Shown one piece after another: positions 1-5,871 of a DNA stretch of 6,212 nucleotides. Where the stretch lies: positions 1-6,212 of the forward strand of contig JALRFZ010000237.1 of assembly GCA_023253615.1 (NCBI GenBank), given 5' to 3'. This DNA comes from Verrucomicrobiales bacterium. Its GTDB lineage: Bacteria; Verrucomicrobiota; Verrucomicrobiia; Verrucomicrobiales; DEV007. The translations under genes were made by a program, and so were the position numbers. Each line of letters starts with the position of its first letter. Positions within the stretch are counted from its first letter, which is position 1. The notes under the pieces were generated by a model. It saw nothing but the letters and a program-made list of their open reading frames with translations. It was not told where the DNA came from and did no database searches.

Positions 1-3000
1 CGCGATCGTCATGCCGCTCTGCGGGTTCGTCGAGGCGGCCGAAGGCGCGAGAGGGGTCCAGCGCGTCCAGAAGGAAGCAAGGGTGAGGCTCTTTTCCCAC
101 TCGGTCAGTTTCGCGGGCACGGCGGCATCGAAATCGGCGAGGGCTTTGGTCGCGGCCTCGACGCGGCCTTTTTGCGCGGCTTCGTCGGCGGCTTTTTTCT
201 TCGCGGCTTCGGGCTGGTAGGCGGTGAGTTCGGTGGTGGCCCTGGCGATGGCCTGAAGGCGGGCGATCTCGCGCTGGCTCTTCACGGGCACCCATTCGGC
301 TTCGGCTTTCGCGACCTTGGCGGTGAGGACCTGGTGGTCGGCGTCGATCCCCTTCATCACCTCGAGGGCGGCGTCGATCTCGCCGGGGGCGGGGGATCGG
401 GAGAGGATGCGGTAGTAGACCTCCTCGACGAGCTTGCGGTCGTCGGGCTGGGTCGCGACGAGTTTGGCGAGTCCGCTGTCTTTCGCCCCGATCGCGTCGG
501 CGATGGCGGGTCCTGACAGAAACGCCATGATCGCGCTCATCTGCAGCTCGGAGGAGCGCTCGCATTCGCAGGCGCTCTCGCGCACGGGACGGCCGAGATT
601 GGCGAGGAAGCCGCTCTTGAGATCAAGCTTGGCGTCGGGGAGCTGGCTGGCGCGCACGCCGCGCCCGGCACCCGGGATGTCGGAGACGGTGCCGGTCACG
701 AAATGGACGGCGTCGTAGAGCACCTCGGCGGGGAGGCGGCGGGCTTTGGCGCGGGAGAAATTCACCTCGTCGTCGGCGTTCCAGTCATTCGCGGCGATGG
801 AGAGCTGGTAGGTGCGCGACTTGCAGATCTCGGCGGTGAGGGCGCGGATGTCGAAGCCCGACTTCACGAACCGCGAGGTGAGGTGATCGAGGAGCTGCGG
901 ATTGGTCGGTGGATTGCCGGCGCGGATGTCGTCGAGCGGCTCGATGATGCCGGTGCCGAGCAGGTAACCCCAGACGCGGTTCGCGTAGCTGGTCGCGAAG
1001 TAAGGATTGTCGGGCGACACGACCCAGGCGGCAAACTGCTCGCGTCGGGTCGGTTTGTCGGGCTGGGTGAAGGCGACCTTGGCCAGCGGGGCCTCGTAGG
1101 GGAAGCCGGGCGCGGTGACCTGGCCGGTGCGGTCGTGCTTCATTTCGCCGTCGGGCTTGTCGGCGACGATCTCATAGAGCGGCTTGGCCCCTTCGACGGC
1201 GGATCCGCCGATGTTCTGGTTGGGCGCGTTCCTCGCATCCCGGGCGAGTCCGACCTGGGCGAAGTAGGCGGCGGTCTCATAGTATTGATCCTGCGTCCAG
1301 CGTTCGAAGGGATGGTCGTGGCACTTGTTGCAGTTGAACCGGGTCGCGAGGAAAAGGTGGGTGGTGTTTTCCACGATCTCGGCGGGCTCGCGGAGGATCT
1401 TGTAGTAGCTCGCGGCGGGATTCTCCTTGTTCGATCCACTGGCGGTGAGAATGGAGTAGGCGAACTGATCGTAGGGGGTGTTGCTCTCGATCTGTTTGCG
1501 GATCCAGTCGCGGTAGAGGCGGGTGCCCTCGTCGCCGAGGAATTTGGAATTCACCTGAAGCATGTCGCTCCATTTGTTGGTCCAGTGGTCGGTGTATTCG
1601 GGGGTCTTGAGGAGCTCGTCGACGAGCGCGTCACGTTTTTCCCGGGTGGGGCGGTCGTCGGCGACGAAGGACTTGACCCTGTCGGATGTGGGAGGCAACC
1701 CTGTCAGGTCGAGGTGGACGCGGCGGACGAATTCCTCGTCGGTGCAGAGCTCGCTGGGCTGGACTTTCATCCGCTCCCACTTGGCGGCGACGAGTTTGTC
1801 GATCTCGCCCCAGGTCTCGGGCGCTTTCCAGGTGAAGCCCCCGCGGTCGCCCATCACCGTCAGGGTGGTGGCGGCGTAGGCACCCTCGTAGCGGGCGAGG
1901 ATGGGGGCCTCGCCACGGCGCACGGTGTGGAGCAGGCCGAATTCATCGTGCTCGGCGACCTCGGTGTTGCCGGATTCGATGAAGGATTCGAGCGTGACAT
2001 CGCGCGTTTTCCCATCGGTGTAGCGGGCGACGACGCGGAACTGCTGGCGTCCGCCGAGATTCTGGATCACAGGATTTTTCGGGAACAATTCGATCGAGGC
2101 GACGCGGGCGACTTTCGTGTCGAGCTTGGCTCCTCCGGCGATCCATTCGCGGATGACGTGGTAATAACGCGAATCGTGATCGGTCAGCATCCCGGCCTCG
2201 TGCGGCACGGCGCCGGTCGCCTTCAGCAGCATCAGCGAATCGTCGGGCGAGGCGAAATTGACGCGGCGGGCGGTGTGGTCGTCGGCGAAACCGCGCACGT
2301 CGTAGAGGGGATCGTAGCCGCGGAGGCTGAGCTTGAAGCCGCCCTTGCCATCCTTCGCACCGTGGCAGGTGCCCATGTTGCAGGCGAGACGGGTGATGAC
2401 GGGATTCACATCCTGCACGAAGTCCGGCTTGGCGACGGCGGCCGGGGGCGTGAACTTCACCGGAGCGACCGTGCTCTTGTCGCCGAGGGTCGCGGTGAGG
2501 GTGCCTTCTCCCGCGGCGGCGGGACGCAGGATGCCACGATCGGAGATGGTCGCGGCGGGGCCGTCGATGCTCCATTTCACGAAGCCGGTGACATCGGCGG
2601 TGGTGCCATCATCGAGCTTCGCGGTGGCGAGCACCTGGGTGTAGCGTGCGGCGGAGTCGAAGGAGAGGTCGGCCGGTGTCAGGGCGATCGAGGTGACGGT
2701 GCGTCCCTCGGGGAGGCTGCCGACGGTCTCGTGATGTTTCGCTTTTTTGCGATCGGTCAGGGTCGGATCGGGCTTCACCGCGGGCGGGGTCGCGTCGATC
2801 GCGATGGGAGAGAAGGTCTTTCTCCCGGCGAGGGTCGCGGCATCGAGGAGGCGGATGAGGCCGTCGGCACCCGAGGCGGCGATGGTCTTGCCATCGGGAG
2901 AGAAGGCGACCGCATACATCGCGGTGGTCGTGTCGAGGCCTTTGATGAGTTCGGCACCCTTGGTGTAGAATTCCTCGAGGGCGGGCTCGTAGTTTTCACC

Positions 3001-4290
3001 GGGTCCGGGGGCGCGGCGCACCGTTTCAAAGAGCTTCTTCAATTCCGGAGTGATGGTCGCGTCGTACTCCGATTTGTAGAGATGGATCTGGCCGCTGCCG
3101 TCGAGGCTGGAGACGGCGGCGAAGGTCTTGCCATCGGGCGCGAAGGCGGCGTCCCAGATGCGGCCTTTCATCGCGGGATACTTGCGGATGAGGTTCGCGT
3201 TGTCGCCGATGACGCGTTTGGTCTCGCGCTTGGTGCGGTAGATTTGCGGCACGCCGTCGGAACCGCCCACGAGGATGTGATCCTGGGTCGGATGGCGGTC
3301 GATCGTGTTGATTCCGCCGGCGAGGGCGCCGGGGGTGATGGAGGTGAGGTTGTCGATGAAACGCTCGGTCGCGGTCTCGGTGAGCTTGGCGGTCATGTCG
3401 CGGCCGACGGACATGAGATGATCGCCCTTCAGCGACCAATCGGTATCCAGGACCCAATCGTTGTGGCTGCCCATGAAGAGCACCTGATCGCCGTTGGAGG
3501 CCTTGATCGCACGGACGGTGTTGTCGGGCAGGCCGAAGGCGACGAGGCTGCCATCGGGCGACCAGCTCGCGCCGTAAGCGGTGTCGAAGCCGACGATCTT
3601 GGAGAGGATGAGCTCGGATTTTTCCAGATCCCAGACCTGGATCTCGCCCATGCGCCCGGGGAGGCCGCCGGCGACAGCGAGCTTTTTCCCATCGGGCGAG
3701 AAACGCACCGACTGGATGCGTTCGGCGAGGCCGACGAGGCGCTTCACGAGCCCGGAGCCGTCGGCCTTGTGGACGAGGACTTCATGAAAGCCGGCGACGG
3801 CGAGGAGTGAGCCATCCGGTGAATAGTCGAGCGAATTCACCACCGGCGGCACGGCGTAGAGCGGGGGATTGGCCATGGTGTATTGCTGGCGCGCGTTTTC
3901 GGGGGTGTCGTCTTTCGCGCCTTGCTCGACCCACTTCGTGACGAGGGAAACTTCGTAGGCGGTGAGAGGCTCCTCTTTCGGCGGCATTTCGGGACGTTCC
4001 TCGCCGGGAGCGGCGACGACGAGATCGAGGAGATGGCTCTCGGCGGGTTTGCCGGGGACGATGGCGGCACCGTTCTCGCCGCCCTTGATGAGGGCGGCGA
4101 CTTCCGTCATGATATAATCGGCCTTGGCCTTGGAGGGCTGGTGGCAGCCCTGGCATTTCGCTTGGAAAACGGGACGGATGTGTTGGTAATAGCTGACGGT
4201 CGCGGGCGGGGCGTCCGCTTTTTGCGCCGCGGAGAGGACGGTCGAAACGGAAAAGGCGGCCAGGGCGATGAGGGCAGGGCAGAGGCGCAT
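1..4290 (-). CDS. Exported cytochrome c / WD40-like / Ig-like / DUF1549-DUF1553 protein, 3' end outside window
   Basis: An open frame of 1430 codons starts at ATG 4290-4288 and runs off the left edge. Residues 1-22 form a Sec signal peptide, with a likely cut after LSAA. Residues 33-127 are a planctomycete-type cytochrome c domain (PSCyt1): heme motif CQGCH at 46-50 and an MPP segment with possible ligand Met102. Residues about 150-485 hold seven WD40-like repeats. An Ig-like (Big_2-like) segment covers about 528-612. A CX4CH motif lies at Cys637/Cys642/His643, and a second Ig-like segment at about 726-813. DUF1549 (PSCyt2) follows at about 820-1020 with CNKCHDHPF at 987-995, then DUF1553 (PSD1) at about 1070-1307 with the ESACECERSS hallmark (Cys1241, Cys1243). 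An Ala/Glu/Lys-rich helix spans about 1315-1395. The family is common in Planctomycetes and Verrucomicrobia; its biochemical role is unsettled. A periplasmic heme protein with redox or substrate-binding function is inferred. Such genes are often followed by a DUF1501 gene, which here would lie beyond the left edge. There is no clear Shine-Dalgarno. Confidence 0.95.
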   Translation of the reverse strand, partial: MRLCPALIALAAFSVSTVLSAAQKADAPPATVSYYQHIRPVFQAKCQGCHQPSKAKADYIMTEVAALIKGGENGAAIVPGKPAESHLLDLVVAAPGEERPEMPPKEEPLTAYEVSLVTKWVEQGAKDDTPENARQQYTMANPPLYAVPPVVNSLDYSPDGSLLAVAGFHEVLVHKADGSGLVKRLVGLAERIQSVRFSPDGKKLAVAGGLPGRMGEIQVWDLEKSELILSKIVGFDTAYGASWSPDGSLVAFGLPDNTVRAIKASNGDQVLFMGSHNDWVLDTDWSLKGDHLMSVGRDMTAKLTETATERFIDNLTSITPGALAGGINTIDRHPTQDHILVGGSDGVPQIYRTKRETKRVIGDNANLIRKYPAMKGRIWDAAFAPDGKTFAAVSSLDGSGQIHLYKSEYDATITPELKKLFETVRRAPGPGENYEPALEEFYTKGAELIKGLDTTTAMYAVAFSPDGKTIAASGADGLIRLLDAATLAGRKTFSPIAIDATPPAVKPDPTLTDRKKAKHHETVGSLPEGRTVTSIALTPADLSFDSAARYTQVLATAKLDDGTTADVTGFVKWSIDGPAATISDRGILRPAAAGEGTLTATLGDKSTVAPVKFTPPAAVAKPDFVQDVNPVITRLACNMGTCHGAKDGKGGFKLSLRGYDPLYDVRGFADDHTARRVNFASPDDSLMLLKATGAVPHEAGMLTDHDSRYYHVIREWIAGGAKLDTKVARVASIELFPKNPVIQNLGGRQQFRVVARYTDGKTRDVTLESFIESGNTEVAEHDEFGLLHTVRRGEAPILARYEGAYAATTLTVMGDRGGFTWKAPETWGEIDKLVAAKWERMKVQPSELCTDEEFVRRVHLDLTGLPPTSDRVKSFVADDRPTREKRDALVDELLKTPEYTDHWTNKWSDMLQVNSKFLGDEGTRLYRDWIRKQIESNTPYDQFAYSILTASGSNKENPAASYYKILREPAEIVENTTHLFLATRFNCNKCHDHPFERWTQDQYYETAAYFAQVGLARDARNAPNQNIGGSAVEGAKPLYEIVADKPDGEMKHDRTGQVTAPGFPYEAPLAKVAFTQPDKPTRREQFAAWVVSPDNPYFATSYANRVWGYLLGTGIIEPLDDIRAGNPPTNPQLLDHLTSRFVKSGFDIRALTAEICKSRTYQLSIAANDWNADDEVNFSRAKARRLPAEVLYDAVHFVTGTVSDIPGAGRGVRASQLPDAKLDLKSGFLANLGRPVRESACECERSSELQMSAIMAFLSGPAIADAIGAKDSGLAKLVATQPDDRKLVEEVYYRILSRSPAPGEIDAALEVMKGIDADHQVLTAKVAKAEAEWVPVKSQREIARLQAIARATTELTAYQPEAAKKKAADEAAQKGRVEAATKALADFDAAVPAKLTEWEKSLTLASFWTRWTPLAPSAASTNPQSGMTIA

Positions 4291-4408
4291 GGTCGGCGTA
4301 AGTCTGAAAGTGGCAGGGGGGAGAGTCCCGATTTGTGAGACGTCCGAATGTAGAGGATCGCGACCTTTTCGGGTAGGACGTGTTTGCGGGGGCAAATCGA
4401 CCGTAAGC
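4291..4408 (-). promoter_or_regulatory. 118-base leader/intergenic gap upstream of the cytochrome gene
   Basis: This gap separates the EEP stop from the cytochrome start. On the minus strand it contains a short hairpin candidate, TTTGC-CCCC-GCAAA (4396-4383), with no T-tract after it, so it is a poor terminator. A TACATT hexamer is the only -10-like element I see, and it lacks a convincing -35. The 20 bases before the ATG contain no purine-rich ribosome binding site. The gap is long enough for a separate promoter, but nothing in it proves one. Confidence 0.25.
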
Positions 4409-5344
4409 TCAGCGATCCTCCGGGACGATCGTGACGACAAGCGGACGATGATCGCTGGCCTCGTCCCAGTCCTCCCAGTGGTGGATGCGGCAGGCGTCGC
4501 GGACGAGTTCCTTCGAGAGCCCTTCGTTGACGAGGGCGTAGTCGAACCGGGAATAGGAGTCGGCAAAGGACCAGTGGTGCGTCCAGCGGAAGCCGAAGGG
4601 ATCGGCGAGCCCGAGGGCGGTGAGGTAGCCTTTGCCGCCGAATCCGCCCTGGATCGTCTTGACGGGGGCTTCGGGCCGGTGGTCGTTGAGATCGCCCATG
4701 ACGATGAGATTCGCGCCCGGCTCCTCGCCGAGGATGGCGTCGAGGTGTTGGCGGGCAAGTCGGGCCTCGTGCAGGCGCATGAGGGTCTCATCGCCCTCGG
4801 GGACCTCGCGCTTCGATTTCAGGTGCAGCCCGATGTAGCGGAGGTGATAGGAGGAGGAGATGGCGATCTTCACATCGAGGATACCGCGCTGGAAGGCGTG
4901 GCGGGTGCCCTCCAGCTCGTAGGTGTGGTCGTCGCGCGAGTTCCTCGCCACGATGGGATGGCGGGAGAGCAGGGCGAGATTGCGGTTCCAACCCGCCGCG
5001 TCGCGGACGAGTTCGGTATGGGGCAGGTCGATGCCTTCGGCCTTGAGCCGTGCCTGGAGGTCGGCCAGATGGGTCTCGTCGCCGATCTCGCACACCCCGA
5101 GGATGTCCGGACGGATCGCGGCGAGGCCCTCGATGACCGCCTTGATTTCGTTCTCCGGCTTGGGGGCGTCGGGCACGACCTCGTCGTTGACGCGCCTCTC
5201 CATCGCGAGGTAGTTTTTCAGATTGTAAAACGACATCACCACCGGATCGGGGGCTTTGTCGGCGGCCATCGCCGAACCGAGGAAGGCGGACACAAAAAAG
5301 ACCGCCGGGAATACCGCGGCGGTCTTTGCAAAGGGCGGAGCCAT
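4409..5344 (-). CDS. Exported endonuclease/exonuclease/phosphatase (EEP) family protein
   Basis: The 311-residue protein is a metal-dependent phosphoesterase of the DNase I-like fold, predicted to act outside the cytoplasm on nucleic acid or another phosphoester. Residues 1-27 are a signal peptide with a hydrophobic core and an AMA-A cleavage site; there is no twin arginine, so Sec export is expected. EEP motifs appear in order: N41 (FYNLKNYL), metal-binding E86 (GVCEIGD), R153-G154, H174 (GLHLKSK), D218 and N220 (GDLND), D268 (FDYAL), and D298-H299 in SDHRPL near the C-terminus. All key catalytic positions are present, so an active enzyme is likely; the substrate cannot be read from sequence. 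The start at 5344 is chosen because it gives a complete signal peptide. It lies 27 bases after tatA on the same strand. The first codons overlap a terminator-like hairpin, which is unusual. There is no strong Shine-Dalgarno; the leader is pyrimidine-rich. Confidence 0.92.
   Translation of the reverse strand: MAPPFAKTAAVFPAVFFVSAFLGSAMAADKAPDPVVMSFYNLKNYLAMERRVNDEVVPDAPKPENEIKAVIEGLAAIRPDILGVCEIGDETHLADLQARLKAEGIDLPHTELVRDAAGWNRNLALLSRHPIVARNSRDDHTYELEGTRHAFQRGILDVKIAISSSYHLRYIGLHLKSKREVPEGDETLMRLHEARLARQHLDAILGEEPGANLIVMGDLNDHRPEAPVKTIQGGFGGKGYLTALGLADPFGFRWTHHWSFADSYSRFDYALVNEGLSKELVRDACRIHHWEDWDEASDHRPLVVTIVPEDR
5294..5327 (-). terminator. Intrinsic-terminator-like hairpin inside the EEP signal-peptide codons
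   Basis: Read on the minus strand, arm AAAGACCGCCG (5327-5317), loop CGGTATTCC (5316-5308) and arm CGGCGGTCTTT (5307-5297) form a perfect 11-bp stem. The second arm runs straight into a T-tract, giving six consecutive T (5299-5294). The GC-rich 8-bp core followed by T6 is the classic Rho-independent form. It works only in the minus direction, because on the plus strand the stem is followed by only TTT and then G. It lies 45 bases past the tatA stop, a normal distance for a tatA terminator, but within EEP codons 6-17. Termination activity is inferred. Confidence 0.7.
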
Positions 5345-5371
5345 GGAGAGGGGATCCGTCGGGGAGGGGGA

Positions 5372-5626
5372 TCAATCGTGCGGGTTGCCGTCCGAAGATT
5401 TCTCGCGCTCCTTGGGTGCCCGGTCCCACTCGCGCTTGCCTTCTTCCTCGCCCATCGTGATCTCGCGCTCGAACTCGTGCTTGGCCTTTTTGAATTCGCC
5501 CATGCCCTTGCCGATGCCACGGGCGAGCTCGGGGATTTTCTTCGCGCCGAAGAGGAGGAGGACGATCAGGAAGATGACGATCATCTCCTGCATGCCCACG
5601 CCGAAACCAAGGTAAAATCTTTCCAT
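5372..5626 (-). CDS. tatA: Twin-arginine translocase subunit TatA/TatE-type
   Basis: This 84-residue membrane protein of the Tat pathway should oligomerise to let folded proteins cross the cytoplasmic membrane. The pattern is typical: a short periplasmic N-terminus (MERFYLGFGVGM), one hydrophobic helix at about 13-25 (EMIVIFLIVLLL is its core), the FG hinge at F26-G27, and an amphipathic basic helix at about 28-48 (KKIPELARGIGKGMGEFKKA). A highly charged, poorly ordered tail ends at D84. A glutamate (E14) sits 12 residues before the hinge Phe, where E. coli TatA has Gln and TatB has Glu. The FGAKKIPEL hinge and the short length favour TatA/E over TatB. The start at 5626 fits family length; the frame stays open upstream to 5833, but that extension is not Tat-like. 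ATG 5593 (MQEM) is a less likely alternative start. It is the first gene of the minus-strand run, and no TatC gene lies in the window. Confidence 0.93.
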   Translation of the reverse strand: MERFYLGFGVGMQEMIVIFLIVLLLFGAKKIPELARGIGKGMGEFKKAKHEFEREITMGEEEGKREWDRAPKEREKSSDGNPHD

Positions 5627-5756
5627 GTGGGAGCGTAGGTCGGCCCGCGGGGCGATGCAAAAGGTATTTCCCGACTTCTTCGCGTGGCGCGATCGCGTGA
5701 TGGGTGTGGTCTGGTCCCGCGACACCGGCCGGGCGCCTCTCCCGGGCATTTCCCCG

Positions 5757-5782
5757 GGGGCAAAACTTGTGCCTTTTTCCCC
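5757..5782. repeat. Imperfect inverted repeat GGGGcAAAA / TTTTtCCCC
   Basis: Arm GGGGCAAAA (5757-5765) pairs with arm TTTTTCCCC (5774-5782) across an 8-base spacer, giving 8 of 9 pairs with one central C/T mismatch. It could be an operator or, if transcribed, a stem in a leader. Its left arm overlaps the CCCCGGGG palindrome at 5752-5759. There is no T-tract beyond the stem in either direction, so it is not a standard terminator. Confidence 0.45.
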
Positions 5783-5805
5783 GTGTTTGAGGCGTTCGTC
5801 AGGGG

Positions 5806-5824
5806 ATTGGCGTAACCAATGGTT
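5806..5824. repeat. Overlapping ATTGG/CCAAT inverted repeats, possible operator
   Basis: ATTGG (5806-5810) and CCAAT (5816-5820) are inverted around CGTAA, and AACCAATGGTT (5814-5824) is a second 5-bp-arm palindrome sharing the CCAAT. They end two bases before the TTGACA at 5827. The position just upstream of a possible -35 suits a regulator site, but no known regulator consensus is recognised. Confidence 0.35.
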
Positions 5825-5826
5825 GA

Positions 5827-5855
5827 TTGACATTCGTCATCCAGATCCTTCAGTG
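5827..5855 (+). promoter_or_regulatory. Possible promoter for the polyprenyl synthase gene
   Basis: TTGACA (5827-5832) matches the sigma-70 -35 consensus exactly and lies 39 bases before the ATG at 5872. At the normal 16-17 base spacing the -10 position reads TTCAGT or TCAGTG, a poor match. If used, the leader would be only about 10 bases long, in line with the absence of a ribosome binding site there. Confidence 0.3.
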
Positions 5856-5871
5856 CCACCCACCACTTGTC

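Larger units (their letters stand above)
5627..5871. promoter_or_regulatory. Divergent intergenic region between tatA and the polyprenyl synthase gene
   Basis: The 245 bases separate two gene starts pointing away from each other, so both promoters should lie here. Most of it is GC-rich, with CCCGGG (5741-5746) and CCCCGGGG (5752-5759) palindromes; 5761-5850 is more AT-rich and holds two inverted-repeat clusters and a TTGACA. I see no convincing -10/-35 pair for tatA on the minus strand. No RNA gene or small coding region is supported. Confidence 0.6.

Noticed and set aside
1943..2575. 210-residue minus-strand open frame in another phase
   Set aside because: Arg/His/Pro-rich translation typical of a shifted GC-rich frame, lying wholly inside the cytochrome gene.
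703..3810. 1035-residue plus-strand open frame
   Set aside because: It is codon-aligned opposite the cytochrome gene, rich in Gly/Glu/Val with no domain, signal or ribosome site; it exists because the true gene avoids TTA, CTA and TCA.
2889..3830. Recurring DNA words around gccatcggg as a nucleotide repeat family
   Set aside because: They encode the SPDG turns of the WD40-like blades, so they are protein repeats and not mobile or CRISPR repeats.
4383..4396. Hairpin between EEP and the cytochrome gene as a terminator
   Set aside because: Only a 5-bp stem with a 4-base loop and no T-tract on the transcribed strand.
4268..5638. 456-residue plus-strand open frame
   Set aside because: It is codon-aligned opposite both the EEP and tatA genes, which carry clear family motifs; its translation shows none.
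5688..5697. CGCGATCGCG 10-bp palindrome as a regulatory site
   Set aside because: A short palindrome expected by chance in GC-rich DNA, with no promoter element around it.
5762..5778. GGCA...TGCC followed by five T as a plus-strand terminator
   Set aside because: The stem is only 4 bp and no plus-strand gene ends upstream of it.
5627..5833. 69-residue N-terminal extension of TatA from an ATG at 5833
   Set aside because: The frame is open there, but TatA proteins start just before the membrane helix and the extension is polar and unlike the family.
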